Part shown: piece after piece, positions 37,894 to 50,608 of the stretch
Position numbering within the stretch: the stretch's first letter is position 1
Layout: the number at the start of each line of letters is the position of its first letter
DNA from: Luteimonas sp. BLCC-B24
Lineage (GTDB): Bacteria > Pseudomonadota > Gammaproteobacteria > Xanthomonadales > Xanthomonadaceae
DNA: 64,000 nt
Assembly: GCF_028550595.1 (NCBI RefSeq)
Contig: NZ_JAQQGN010000004.1
Location: 124,001-188,000 of the forward strand
Direction: 5' to 3'
Made by a program: the position numbers and the translations under genes
Notes under the pieces: generated by a model
The model's database searches: none
What the model was told of the DNA's origin: nothing
Seen by the model: only the letters and a program-made list of their open reading frames with translations

Positions 37894-38624
37894 GCGCGCC
37901 CGTGCGTGTCCTCGTCCAAGGCGCGTCCGGACGCATGGGGCAAGCGCTGCTGCGCCTGGCACGCGCGCGGACCGACCTGCAGGTGGTCGGCGCGGTCTCC
38001 GGCAGTGCGCCGCGGCAGCGTGTCGTCGACGGCGTCCCGTATTTCGGCGGCTCGGAACTGGGCGGCGTGCCGACCTTCGATGTCGCGATCGACTTCAGTC
38101 TGCCGCAGGGGTTCGATGCGATTCTCGCGCTGTGCGAGCGCCGCGGCGCGGCCCTGGTCTCCGGCACGACCGGCGTGTCCGGCGCGCAGTACCACGCACT
38201 CGACGCTGCGGCGGCGCGCATTCCCGTCGTCTGGGCATCGAATTTCAGTCTGGGCGTCGCGGTGCTCGAGGACCTCGTGCGCCGGGCGGCCGCGCTGCTG
38301 CCGGGCTGGGATTGCGACATCGTGGAATCGCACCACACGCGCAAGCTCGATGCGCCGTCGGGCACGGCGCTGACCCTGGGCGAGGCGGCGGCCGCGCACG
38401 GCGCGCAGCCCCGCTACGCATCGCTGCGCGCGGGCGACATCGTCGGCGAACACCTCGTGCAGTTCACCGGCATCGGCGAACGCGTCGAGCTGGTGCATCG
38501 CGCCGGCAATCGCGACATTTTCGCGGCCGGTGCCTTGCACGTGGCCCAGCGTCTGGCCGGTCGCGCACCGCAGCGCTACGCGGTCGCCGAGCTGCTCGCG
38601 CCCGCGCCCGACGCGCCGCGCTGA
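37890..38624 (+). CDS. dapB: 4-hydroxy-tetrahydrodipicolinate reductase
   Basis: A 244-residue enzyme of lysine and meso-diaminopimelate synthesis, using NAD(P)H to reduce the dapA product. The nucleotide-binding motif VQGASGRMGQALLRL and the catalytic block ESHHTRKLDAPSGTAL (His and Lys) are clear. The start is GTG 37890, which overlaps the stop of a 19-codon upstream frame; no ATG is available before the conserved VRVLVQGASG. It is followed by carA, the dapB-carA order common in pseudomonads and xanthomonads. Confidence 0.94.
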   Translation: MSAPVRVLVQGASGRMGQALLRLARARTDLQVVGAVSGSAPRQRVVDGVPYFGGSELGGVPTFDVAIDFSLPQGFDAILALCERRGAALVSGTTGVSGAQYHALDAAAARIPVVWASNFSLGVAVLEDLVRRAAALLPGWDCDIVESHHTRKLDAPSGTALTLGEAAAAHGAQPRYASLRAGDIVGEHLVQFTGIGERVELVHRAGNRDIFAAGALHVAQRLAGRAPQRYAVAELLAPAPDAPR

Positions 38625-38665
38625 ACCGGCGCCTCGCGGCGCTGGCGTGAACGCGGGCGCGCCGG

Positions 38666-38671
38666 TACAAT
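38666..38671 (+). promoter_or_regulatory. -10 element of carA
   Basis: TACAAT lies 83 bases before the carA GTG start. The implied leader of about 75 bases holds a small hairpin (CCGC, loop TCTG, GCGG at about 38712-38723). No strong -35 is visible. Confidence 0.5.
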
Positions 38672-38754
38672 TCTCGCTCGCCTGAACCCCGAACCTCCGG
38701 ACCGGTTACCACCGCTCTGGCGGTTTCCTGCAACCTGACGTAGGCGAAGACCTC

Positions 38755-39882
38755 GTGACTGAATCCGCAATCCTCGTCCTTGAAGACGGCACCGTATTCG
38801 AGGGCGTTTCCGTGGGCGCTGCCGGCCTGTCGGTCGGCGAAGTGGTGTTCAACACCGCCATGACCGGCTACCAGGAAGTGCTGACCGATCCGTCGTATGC
38901 GCGCCAGCTGGTGACGCTGACCTATCCGCACATCGGCAACACCGGTTGCACCGACCAGGACGACGAAGCCGCCAAGGTCTGGGCCTCGGGCCTGATCGTG
39001 CGCAACGTGCCCCGGCGCCCGAGCAGCTGGCGCAGCGCGGTCTCGTTGCCCGAATGGCTGCGCGCGCGCGGCATCGTCGCGATTTCCGAGATCGACACCC
39101 GCAAGCTGACGCGCCTGCTGCGCGACCGCGGTGCGATGAACGGTGCCGTGATGGCCGGCGACGTGGACGTCGATCAGGCGCTCGAAGCCGCCCGCAAGTT
39201 TCCGGGCCTCAAGGGCATGGATCTGGCGAAGGACGTCAGCACGACCGAGCGCTACGGCTGGACGGACGGCCCGCTGGATCTCGACGCGAATGCATTCGTG
39301 CAGACGCCGCCGAAGTTCAAGGTCGTGGCCTACGACTACGGGGTCAAGACCAACATCCTGCGCATGCTGGCCGAGCGCGGCTGCGCGTTGACGGTGGTGC
39401 CGGCGCAGACGCCCGCATCCGACGTGCTGGCGCTGAAGCCCGACGGCGTGTTCCTGTCGAACGGCCCCGGCGATCCGGCGCCCTGCGATTACGCGATCGA
39501 TGCGATCCGGACCCTCATCGACGCGAAGATTCCCACGTTCGGCATCTGCCTCGGCCACCAGCTGCTGGCGCTGGCCGCCGGCGCGCAGACGCTGAAGATG
39601 CCGCACGGGCATCACGGCGCGAACCACCCGGTGCAGGATCTCGACTCGGGCAAGGTGCTGATCACGTCACAGAACCACGGCTTCGCGGTGGACGAGGCGT
39701 CGCTGCCGGCCAATGTGCGCGTCACCCACCGCTCGCTGTTCGACGGCACCAATCAGGGCATCGAACTCACCGACGCACCGGCGTTCTCGTTCCAGGGCCA
39801 TCCCGAAGCCAGTCCGGGTCCGCACGACGTGGCGCCGCTGTTCGATCGCTTCGTGGCGCAGATGGGTGCCGACCGCGCATGA
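38755..39882 (+). CDS. carA: carbamoyl-phosphate synthase small subunit
   Basis: A 375-residue glutaminase subunit that supplies ammonia to CarB for carbamoyl phosphate (arginine and pyrimidines). The N-terminal half begins [18 protein letters not shown]; the class I amidotransferase domain holds the nucleophile Cys in [13 protein letters not shown] and the His/Glu pair in [11 protein letters not shown]. The start is GTG 38755, matching the family N-terminus. Its stop overlaps the ATG of an unknown exported protein gene lying between carA and carB. Confidence 0.97.
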   Translation: MTESAILVLEDGTVFEGVSVGAAGLSVGEVVFNTAMTGYQEVLTDPSYARQLVTLTYPHIGNTGCTDQDDEAAKVWASGLIVRNVPRRPSSWRSAVSLPEWLRARGIVAISEIDTRKLTRLLRDRGAMNGAVMAGDVDVDQALEAARKFPGLKGMDLAKDVSTTERYGWTDGPLDLDANAFVQTPPKFKVVAYDYGVKTNILRMLAERGCALTVVPAQTPASDVLALKPDGVFLSNGPGDPAPCDYAIDAIRTLIDAKIPTFGICLGHQLLALAAGAQTLKMPHGHHGANHPVQDLDSGKVLITSQNHGFAVDEASLPANVRVTHRSLFDGTNQGIELTDAPAFSFQGHPEASPGPHDVAPLFDRFVAQMGADRA

Positions 39883-40436
39883 GTGCAAGGTACGCCTTCG
39901 GGCTCGCCGCGCTGCTCGCCTGCGCTCACGTGCAGGCCGCGCCCGCATCGGAGGGCGGCGTGGCCGCGTTGTTCGAGCGTCTCGGTCTGGACGCGCTGGG
40001 TGAGAACATCGCCCGCGACATGGTGGTCTTGATACCGCCGTTCCACGACCAGGACGAAGCGACGCGGCAATGCGCCGCTGGCCCCCTGAAGGGGCTGGTC
40101 CTCGGCCACATGCGGGACATGTTCGTGTCCACCCTGGGGCCGGATGGCGCCGAACACCTGGCGGCGTGGGATGCGTTTCTGCAGACCTCAGCCGGTGCGC
40201 GCATCGGCGATCTGGTGACCGCCAACATGCGCGCCGGGGCGATCCTGCCGTTGCCTGACGACATGACAGCGGGCGACGCGGCGGAGGCGGAGATGTTCAT
40301 GCGCAGCGATGCGTTCCGCGCCTTCGTCCTCGGGTTCGACCAGCGCCGCGACTTCTCACCCAAGCGGGTGCAGGCCGCTGTCGATGAACTCGAGCACAAG
40401 TGCGGCCTCGTCGTGCCGTCCAAGATGTTGTCCTGA
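39879..40436 (+). CDS. exported protein of unknown function between carA and carB
   Basis: A 185-residue protein that I do not recognise. Residues 1-20 form a signal peptide ([20 protein letters not shown], cleavage before APA). The rest is helical, with a pair of cysteines (near residues 65 and 178) that could form a disulfide in the periplasm. Its ATG overlaps the carA stop, so it is translated with carA. A gene between carA and carB is also known in Pseudomonas, but I cannot say whether the two are related. No link to carbamoyl phosphate is evident from the sequence. Confidence 0.8.
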   Translation: MSARYAFGLAALLACAHVQAAPASEGGVAALFERLGLDALGENIARDMVVLIPPFHDQDEATRQCAAGPLKGLVLGHMRDMFVSTLGPDGAEHLAAWDAFLQTSAGARIGDLVTANMRAGAILPLPDDMTAGDAAEAEMFMRSDAFRAFVLGFDQRRDFSPKRVQAAVDELEHKCGLVVPSKMLS

Positions 40437-40676
40437 TCGTGCGCGCCTCCGCTCACCACGGTGTTGCCCTCGGCGCGTCACTGCTGCGCTCGCCGGAGGG
40501 TGCTGCCGCCCGGCCGGGCGCGTTGCCCGCACGCGGTGTCGGCTACCAGGCGCGCGACACCCGCGCTTCGGCCGGTCGTGATGCCGCCATGCAGGGACGC
40601 CGTCCTTCCAGAAGTTCCATCCTGATCGACCGCGTGCGATCGCCCTTCGACACGCCGTACCGACTTAGAGAAGACC

Positions 40677-43946
<3,270 letters not shown>

Positions 43947-43959
43947 CGGAGGCACGCCC

Positions 43960-44436
43960 ATGCGCGCACCCATGACCCTGCGCGGCGCCCAGCGCCTGCG
44001 CGAAGAACTCGAAGAACTCAAGTCCGTGAAGCGCCCGGCGGTGATCGAAGCGATCGCCGAAGCGCGCGCGCACGGCGACCTGAAGGAAAACGCCGAGTAC
44101 CATGCGGCCCGCGAGCAGCAGAGCTTCATCGAAGGCCGCATCAAGCAGCTGGAGAGCGAGCTGTCGCACGCGGACATCATCGACGTCGCCAAGCTCAATG
44201 CCGGCGACAAGGTGGTGTTCGGCGCCACGGTCGTCATCGCCGATGCCGAGACCGACGAGGAACGGCGCTACCAGATCGTCGGCGACCTCGAAGCGGACAT
44301 CAAACAGGGCCTGATCGCGATTTCCTCGCCGGTGGCCCGCGCGATGATCGGCAAGCACGAGGGCGACAGCATCAGCATCGATGCGCCCGGCGGCACGCGC
44401 GACTACGACATCATCAGCGTCGAGTACGCCGGCTGA
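43960..44436 (+). CDS. greA: transcription elongation factor GreA
   Basis: A 158-residue factor that rescues backtracked RNA polymerase by stimulating transcript cleavage. The N-terminal coiled coil (about 8-75; [55 protein letters not shown] pattern) has the tip acidic residues, and the C-terminal domain ends [28 protein letters not shown] precedes the ATG at 43960. The gene sits between carB and rpfE, as in the rpf region of Xanthomonas. Confidence 0.97.
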   Translation: MRAPMTLRGAQRLREELEELKSVKRPAVIEAIAEARAHGDLKENAEYHAAREQQSFIEGRIKQLESELSHADIIDVAKLNAGDKVVFGATVVIADAETDEERRYQIVGDLEADIKQGLIAISSPVARAMIGKHEGDSISIDAPGGTRDYDIISVEYAG

Positions 44437-44440
44437 GCCG

Positions 44441-45412
44441 ATGACGCGCGCGACCTTCCTGCTGCCCGCGCCGGCGCGTTTCGGCGCGCAGCGCTGGGCG
44501 GCCGATGTCGTGCGCACGCTCGGACGCGCGGACCGTCTAACGCCAGGCGAGGCGGGGCGCCGCGCCCAGCTGCTGCGCTATGCGCGTCTGCCGCCGGGTC
44601 GCTGGCCGCTGGCGGCACTGTCGCGTCGCCTCGACGCCGGTGATGCGGATACGCCGGGCGCCGCGTGGCTGCGCGCGGATCCGGCCTGGTTGCGGCCGGA
44701 CATCAACGGCGTGCGGCTGATGGCACACGGCGAGGGCCTCGGTCTGACACGCGAGGACGTCGACGCATTGCTGCCCGCGCTGCGGCCGGTGTTCGGCGAT
44801 GCGGGGTGTCTGCTCGATGCGCCGCATCCGGCACGCTGGTATCTGCAGGTGCCGGACGGCGCGCGCCTGCCGGCCTTCCACGATCCGGCCGATGCCCTGG
44901 GCGCCGACCTCGCCGATCTCGAGGACGCCGACACGGTGGACAGCAGCGCGGAAGCGCGTCGCTGGCGTGCGCTGGCCAACGAGGCCCAGATCACGCTACA
45001 CCAGCATCCCTGGAATGCACGGCGGCTCGCTGCCGGACGGCCGGCGGTCAATGCGCTCTGGTTCTGGGGCGGCGGCACGCTGCCGGCGCGGGGCACGTTC
45101 GGCGGCGAGTGGCCTGCACACGTCTACAGCGACGATCCGACCTGCAGCGCGCTCGCGGCGGCGTCGGTGCGCGCCGAAGCGCTGCCGACGGCGTGGCCGG
45201 GCGGGTCGGCCGAGCCCGCGCTCTACGACCTCACCGCGATGCGCGACCTGCGCGAGCTCCAGCAGGCATGGCTGGCGCCTGCGCTCGCGGCGGTCGCGGG
45301 CGGCGTCCTCGATGCACTGACGATCGACGACGAATCGGGCCGGCGCCTGCACCTGCGCCGCTGGCATCGGCTGCGCCTCTGGCGCGGTGCGGCATGGGAC
45401 ACGCCCGCTTGA
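44441..45412 (+). CDS. rpfE: RpfE-type protein (COG4255-like)
   Basis: A 323-residue protein of the RpfE family, sometimes annotated phosphoglycerate mutase without clear basis. Family blocks are LLPAPARFG at the start, DAPHPARWYLQVPD in the middle, and NEAQITLHQHPWNARRLAAGRPAVNALWFWGGG. It has no signal peptide or helix-turn-helix. RpfE was named from the rpf (regulation of pathogenicity factors) region of Xanthomonas campestris, but its biochemical role is not known. It starts four bases after greA and overlaps recJ by 19 bases, so the three genes probably share a transcript. Confidence 0.85.
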   Translation: MTRATFLLPAPARFGAQRWAADVVRTLGRADRLTPGEAGRRAQLLRYARLPPGRWPLAALSRRLDAGDADTPGAAWLRADPAWLRPDINGVRLMAHGEGLGLTREDVDALLPALRPVFGDAGCLLDAPHPARWYLQVPDGARLPAFHDPADALGADLADLEDADTVDSSAEARRWRALANEAQITLHQHPWNARRLAAGRPAVNALWFWGGGTLPARGTFGGEWPAHVYSDDPTCSALAAASVRAEALPTAWPGGSAEPALYDLTAMRDLRELQQAWLAPALAAVAGGVLDALTIDDESGRRLHLRRWHRLRLWRGAAWDTPA

Positions 45413-47136
45413 GGCCCTCGCCGACGATCCGCCGCCGCGACGTGCGCATCGGAGACGGCTGGCCCGATCACGTGCCACCGCTGTTGCGCAGGATCTACGC
45501 CGGACGCGACGCGCACGATCTCGACGCCGCGCGTCCGCGGCTGGCCGGCCTGCACCCGCCCGAGGGGCTGTCCAACATCGGCGCCGCGAGCGCTCTGCTG
45601 GCCGATGCCATCGCACGTGATGCCCGCATCCTCGTCGTCGGCGATTTCGACTGCGACGGCGCCACCGCGTGCGCGGTCGCGGTGCGCGGGCTGCGCATGC
45701 TGGGCGCGCGTGACGTGGTGCATGCGGTGCCGCATCGCATCCTCCACGGCTACGGTCTCTCGCCATCCCTGGTCGACGCCCTGGCGCCGCTGGAGCCGGC
45801 GCTGCTGGTGACCGTCGACCACGGCATCGCCTGTCACGCCGGCATCGCGGCGGCCCGCGCGCGGGGCTGGCCGGTGCTGGTGACCGATCACCATCTCCCC
45901 GGCGAGCGCCTGCCGGCCGCCGATGCGATCGTCAATCCCAACCTGCCGGGCGATCCGTTCCCGAGCAAGGTGCTGGCCGGGGTGGGCGTGATCTTCTACG
46001 TGCTGCTGGCGCTGCGCGCGCGCCTGCGTGCCCAGGGGGCGTTCGAAGGCCCCGGGCCCGAACTGTCCGTGCTGCTCGACCTCGTCGCCGTGGGCACGGT
46101 GGCCGACCTCGTGCCGCTGGATGCCAACAACCGGGCGCTGGTGGCGGCGGGTCTCCGCCGCCTGCGCAGCGGCCAGGCCAATCCGGGCCTGCTGGCGCTG
46201 GCCGAGGTGTCGGGCCGCGACCCGGCGCGGCTGACCGCCAGCGACATCGGGTTCGCGATCGGTCCGCGGCTCAATGCGGCGGGGCGTCTCGAGGACATGG
46301 CGATCGGCATCGAATGCCTGCTCACCGATGATCCCGCGCAGGCGCGTGAACTCGCACGCGTGCTGCACGAAATCAACGCCGAGCGACGCGCGGTGCAGCA
46401 GGCGATGCTCGACGACGCCGAGGCCGTCGTGGCCCGCCTGCCGCCGGTGTCGAGCGACAGCGCCGGCGTCTGCCTGCACGACCCCGACTGGCATCCGGGC
46501 GTCGTCGGCCTGGTCGCATCGAAGATGAAGGATGCGCTGCATCGTCCGGTCGTCGCGTTCGCGCCGGCCGAGCCCGGCAGCGCGCAGCTGCGCGGCTCCG
46601 CGCGTTCCATTCCCGGCCTGCACATCCGGGACGTGCTCGCCGCTGTCGACACCGCACAGCCCGGCCTGATCGAACGCTTCGGCGGCCATGCGATGGCGGC
46701 CGGGCTCACCTTGCCGGCCGAGCGCTACGAGGCGTTCACCGAGGCGTTCCGCGCGCAGGTCGCCGCGATGCTCGACCCGGCGCTGCTGCGCGCGGAGATC
46801 GTCACCGACGGCGCGCTGGACCCGCGCGAGTTCGACATCGTCCACGCCCTGCATCTGCGCGACGCCGGACCGTGGGGGCAGGCGTTTCCCGAGCCGGTGT
46901 TCGACGGCGAATTCGCCGTCGTGGACTGGCGCATCGTCGGTGCGCGCCATCTGAAGCTCACCCTGCGCCTGGACGGCTGTCCGCAGCCGCTGTCGGCCAT
47001 CCATTTCGGCGGCTGGCGCGAGGTAGCGCCCGCGGCGCGCGAGCGCCTGGTGTATCGCCTGGCGCCCGACGAATACCGCGGCGGGGACGCCGTGCAGCTG
47101 GTCGTCGAGCACCGCGAGGCCTGCGGTTCCGCCTGA
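45394..47136 (+). CDS. recJ: single-stranded-DNA exonuclease RecJ
   Basis: A 580-residue 5'-3' exonuclease used in recombination and mismatch repair. DHH-family motifs are present: VVGDFDCDGATACAVAV, TVDHGIACHAG, TDHHLPGERLPAADAIVNPN, then DLVAVGTVADLVPL, and the DHHA1 part with ERFGGHAMAAGL. I chose ATG 45394 (MGHARLRPSPTIRRRDV), which overlaps the rpfE end and gives the normal RecJ length (577 in E. coli). Although the open frame runs far upstream, that part is antisense-frame noise over rpfE. Confidence 0.95.
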   Translation: MGHARLRPSPTIRRRDVRIGDGWPDHVPPLLRRIYAGRDAHDLDAARPRLAGLHPPEGLSNIGAASALLADAIARDARILVVGDFDCDGATACAVAVRGLRMLGARDVVHAVPHRILHGYGLSPSLVDALAPLEPALLVTVDHGIACHAGIAAARARGWPVLVTDHHLPGERLPAADAIVNPNLPGDPFPSKVLAGVGVIFYVLLALRARLRAQGAFEGPGPELSVLLDLVAVGTVADLVPLDANNRALVAAGLRRLRSGQANPGLLALAEVSGRDPARLTASDIGFAIGPRLNAAGRLEDMAIGIECLLTDDPAQARELARVLHEINAERRAVQQAMLDDAEAVVARLPPVSSDSAGVCLHDPDWHPGVVGLVASKMKDALHRPVVAFAPAEPGSAQLRGSARSIPGLHIRDVLAAVDTAQPGLIERFGGHAMAAGLTLPAERYEAFTEAFRAQVAAMLDPALLRAEIVTDGALDPREFDIVHALHLRDAGPWGQAFPEPVFDGEFAVVDWRIVGARHLKLTLRLDGCPQPLSAIHFGGWREVAPAARERLVYRLAPDEYRGGDAVQLVVEHREACGSA

Positions 47137-47231
47137 GGGGACAAACGTGAATGGGGGTGCGAGAATGGCGCCCAGCCCGGGACGGGCCGACCGTCACCCA
47201 GCGTCTCCCTTCGAACCATCAGGAGTCCATC

Positions 47232-48569
47232 TTGAAAACCGTCTCCCCGCTCGTGCTGGCCATTGCGCTGGCGATCGCGCCGGCTGCCGCCGTCATCGCG
47301 AGCGAACAACCGAGTCCAGTGACCGTCGATGCACCCGCCCGCGGCGAGATCACCAGCCGTTCGGCGGTGAACTACCGTGACGGCTCGCGCAGCCAGTTGC
47401 ACACGCTGAACCTCCGTGAGGGACAGGTGGTGCAGGTCAGCATCGAGGGGCCGCTGCGTGGTCGGCTGTCCGCGTTCTACGGCAGCGACGAGCTGCTCGG
47501 CGCCTCGGGCGAGGGCGCCCAGGCGGCCTCGCTGGTCGTTCGCGCCAAGCGCTCGGGCCGCCACACCATCGCCGTGAGCGGCGTCGACGCCAGCGCCTAT
47601 GGCCCCTACACCCTGCGCGTGACGACGGTCGAGGCCTATGACGGCCGCGCCCTGACGCCGGGCGCGTCGATCAGCGACTGGGTCGACGCGCCGCGTCGCC
47701 TGACGCTCCGCATCGCCGAGGCCGGCGTGTACACGATCGACATGATGTCGGACGATTTCGACGCCTATCTCAAGCTCGACGGCCCCGGCACTGCGCTGAC
47801 CAACGACGATGGCGGCGACGGCACCAATGCGCGCATCAATGCACGTCTGCAGCCCGGCGATTACACGATCACCACCTCGGCCTACGGCAGCGAACGCGCG
47901 TCGGGCATGTACCGGCTCACGGTCGCGGCGCGCGAAACCCCCGATGCGCCCCTGAGCGACGGCGGTCCGCTGACGCCGGGCACCCCGGTGACCGGGCTGT
48001 ACGAAGGCACGGGGCAGCTCTACACCTTCTCGCTGCCGGCGCGCCGCCTGGTGCGCATCGACATGCAGAGCTCGGACATCGACCCCTTGCTGCACCTGTC
48101 GGGGGCCGGCGTCGACACCACCGACGATGACGGTGGCGACGGTCTCAACGCCCGTATCGCGACGTTGCTCGACGCGGGCGACTACAGCGTGCGCGCCGAC
48201 GGCGCGGTGCCCGGCGCCGGGTTCTACACGCTGGCGCTGAGCGTCGAGGACGTGCCTACGGACGTCGGCGGAGGCGCGATCTCGGTCGGCCGTACCGTCG
48301 ATGCCACGCTGATGCAGGGCATGACGGACCGCTGGACCTTCACCGTGCGCTCGGCGGGCGACTACGCGATCGACATGCGTTCGAGCGACGTCGACAGCCA
48401 TCTGAAGCTGCTGCGCGATTCGGAGACGATCGCCAGCGACGACGACGGCGGCGACAACCTGGATTCGCGCATCGTGCAGCGTCTGCAGCCCGGCAGCTAC
48501 ACCATCGAAGCGTCGTCGGTGGGCTCCAGCGTCGCGGGACGTTACCGGCTCTCGCTCGAACGGCGCTGA
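47232..48569 (+). CDS. exported repeat protein with three PPC-like DDGGDG domains
   Basis: A 445-residue secreted or periplasmic protein. The start is TTG 47232: GGAG lies six bases before it and the residues that follow (KTVSPLVLAIALAIAPAAAVIA) form a signal peptide, whereas an upstream ATG gives a nonhydrophobic N-terminus. Three repeats of about 100 residues carry the block SSD-x-D-x-xLKL...DDGGDG...ARI...L-x-PGDYTI: DDGGDG-type loops at about 192-197, 299-304 and 403-408. A degenerate fourth unit precedes them (about 45-131). The repeats resemble bacterial pre-peptidase C-terminal domains, and the Asp/Gly loops could bind calcium. No catalytic domain is present, so it may be an adhesin or surface protein; function is unknown. 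Confidence 0.75.
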   Translation: MKTVSPLVLAIALAIAPAAAVIASEQPSPVTVDAPARGEITSRSAVNYRDGSRSQLHTLNLREGQVVQVSIEGPLRGRLSAFYGSDELLGASGEGAQAASLVVRAKRSGRHTIAVSGVDASAYGPYTLRVTTVEAYDGRALTPGASISDWVDAPRRLTLRIAEAGVYTIDMMSDDFDAYLKLDGPGTALTNDDGGDGTNARINARLQPGDYTITTSAYGSERASGMYRLTVAARETPDAPLSDGGPLTPGTPVTGLYEGTGQLYTFSLPARRLVRIDMQSSDIDPLLHLSGAGVDTTDDDGGDGLNARIATLLDAGDYSVRADGAVPGAGFYTLALSVEDVPTDVGGGAISVGRTVDATLMQGMTDRWTFTVRSAGDYAIDMRSSDVDSHLKLLRDSETIASDDDGGDNLDSRIVQRLQPGSYTIEASSVGSSVAGRYRLSLERR

Positions 48570-48581
48570 CGCCGTCCCGGC

Positions 48582-50489
48582 TCAACCGGTGACGGCGGCG
48601 CCGTCGCCGGTCGACGCCTCGGTCGCCCGCGCTCCACTCCAGATGATCGGCTGACGACTGGCCCAGGCCTGGAGCCGACCGTCGGCGACGGCGGCCTGCG
48701 GGTCACGCAGGCCCTGCTGGAGGTCGGTCGCGGCGTCGGACCAGAGGCCCACCCAGCCGTCGCGTCCGCCGCGCTTGGCGGCATAGAGCGCGTGATCGGC
48801 CAGATCGATGGCCTCGTGCCACCCGGCGGCACTCGTCGGCTGCGGCCGGCAGGCGAACCCGATCGACACGGTCAGCGCAATGGCGACGCCGCCGGCCATC
48901 ACGGGCCGCTCGGCGATCGCCACGCGCAGGCGTTCGGCGATCGCGGCCGCCTGGCTGCGGTCGAGTCCGCGGCACACCACGAGAAATTCCTCACCGCCCC
49001 AGCGCGCCACCAGATCGCCGGGGCGGCACGCCGCGGTGAACCGCTGCGCCAGTTCGACCAGGATCGCGTCCCCCGTGCCGTGGCCGTGCACGTCGTTGCT
49101 GCGCTTGAAGTGATCCACGTCGATCAGAAAGACGACATGGCGCAAGGTCGGTGACGGCGGAGCCGGCAGTGCCTGCATCGCGGCGATCACGGCGCGCCGG
49201 TTCAGCAGTCCGGTCAGGCTGTCGGTGGCGCTGAGTCGGCGCAGCCGCCGGCTGATGCGGCGCTGGTACAGCGCGAAGGCGAGGGCGAGCAGCACGAGCA
49301 GCAGCAGCGCCGCCGCGCCGACATCGCGCAGGGTGCGCGCATGACGCGCATTGAGCACATCGATGCGCTGCGTCTCGCGCAGGCGTTCCAGCTCCACGAG
49401 GGTGCGCCCGTCTTCCAGCCGCGCCTGGAGTTCGGCCAGCGCATCGAGGTTCTGCCGGCGAAGCGCGTCCTGTTCGTCGGCGTGCAACTGCGTCAGCGCG
49501 GCGAACGCGGCCTCGAAACGGCCCGCGGCGTGCAGGGCCTCGACCCGCGCGCGTTGCGCGTCCCGGCGCTCGCGCGCGAACCCGCCGGCCGTCGCGAGCG
49601 CGATGGCGCGTTCGGCGGATTCGATCGCGGCATCGTAGCGGCCGGCGGCGCGCGCGACTCCGGACACCCGCACGTAGGTCAGTGCCGCGCCCGAGGGATC
49701 GTCGGTGCTCTGGATCTCGGCGATCGCGCGCAGCTGCGTCTCGGCGTCCGCGCCGCGGGCCAGAGCGAGCTGCTCGGCGCGCAGGCGCCGGGCCAGTACC
49801 GTATCCGTGACCTGCTCGGACGCCAGCGCCGTTTCGAACTGGCGGCCCGCACGGGCGGCGTCTCCCATGCGCAGGAAGTTCAGGCCGCGGTTGTAGGGCA
49901 GCAGGGGGTCGAACACGCCGCTCCTGGCACCGATGGTCGCAGCCTGCTCGAACGTCGTCTCGGCGAGCGCGTAGGCCTGCAGGTATTCGCTCTGGATGCT
50001 GCCGACATTGATCAGCATCTTGACCTGGGCGAGATCCGACTCGCCGGCCTCTGCAGCCTCGTACGCGCGGCGATACAGGGCGAGCGCACGCGGCACCTGG
50101 CCGACCGTATGCAGGGCGGCGCCGGCATTGGAGAGTGCGCGGAGCACGAACTCCGGCGGACGCGGCTCGTCCTGCAGCCGGGTTTCGATCCGGTCGGCGG
50201 TGGCGATCACGGCACCGGCGCTGCCGCTCAGGGCCTCGGCGCGGATCCGGCAGGCGAGCAGCTTGATCTCGTCGTCCGCCGTCAGCCCCGGCGTGGTCAG
50301 CGCGGCATGCACCAGGGCGATCGCATCGGCCGGCGCGCGGTCGCGCAGTTCGAAGCAGCGACCGACCGTGTCCGCGATCGCCGGCACCGGCGCTGGCGCA
50401 GGCGGGGCGGCCGACGCGATCGCCATGCACAGCCACGGTGTCGCCAGCACGACGCTGCGTGCGCGCCGGCGACTGCGATTGATCCCCAT
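48582..50489 (-). CDS. TPR-GGDEF diguanylate cyclase, membrane bound
   Basis: A 635-residue protein: signal sequence (residues 1-27, ARSVVLATPWLCMAIASA), a periplasmic region of TPR-like helices (about 45-370), one membrane segment (AALLLLVLLALAFALY) and a C-terminal GGDEF domain. The active site reads RWGGEEF and the inhibitory (I) site RPGD lies five residues before GGEEF, as in product-inhibited cyclases. The domain also has FLIDVDHFKRSNDVHGHGTGDAIL. It therefore should make cyclic-di-GMP and be restrained by it. GAGGACACACCGC precedes ATG 50489. It lies opposite in strand to the neighbouring rpf genes and 3 kb from rpfG, whose product is expected to degrade the same messenger. Confidence 0.9.
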   Translation of the reverse strand: MGINRSRRRARSVVLATPWLCMAIASAAPPAPAPVPAIADTVGRCFELRDRAPADAIALVHAALTTPGLTADDEIKLLACRIRAEALSGSAGAVIATADRIETRLQDEPRPPEFVLRALSNAGAALHTVGQVPRALALYRRAYEAAEAGESDLAQVKMLINVGSIQSEYLQAYALAETTFEQAATIGARSGVFDPLLPYNRGLNFLRMGDAARAGRQFETALASEQVTDTVLARRLRAEQLALARGADAETQLRAIAEIQSTDDPSGAALTYVRVSGVARAAGRYDAAIESAERAIALATAGGFARERRDAQRARVEALHAAGRFEAAFAALTQLHADEQDALRRQNLDALAELQARLEDGRTLVELERLRETQRIDVLNARHARTLRDVGAAALLLLVLLALAFALYQRRISRRLRRLSATDSLTGLLNRRAVIAAMQALPAPPSPTLRHVVFLIDVDHFKRSNDVHGHGTGDAILVELAQRFTAACRPGDLVARWGGEEFLVVCRGLDRSQAAAIAERLRVAIAERPVMAGGVAIALTVSIGFACRPQPTSAAGWHEAIDLADHALYAAKRGGRDGWVGLWSDAATDLQQGLRDPQAAVADGRLQAWASRQPIIWSGARATEASTGDGAAVTG

Positions 50490-50608
50490 GCGGTGTGTCC
50501 TCGCCGGCCCCCTGCCGGCAGGCGCGCATTTTAGCGTCGACCGCATGTGCCGGCGACCGGCGCCGGGCAGGCTGGTAGAATCCGCGGTTTTCGACGGATC
50601 CGATGTCC

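Noticed and set aside
37205-38365. 386-codon minus-strand open frame across the DnaA-box region and dapB
   Set aside because: Overlaps most of dapB, is Arg/Ala/Pro-rich, and has no ribosome-binding site or recognisable domain.
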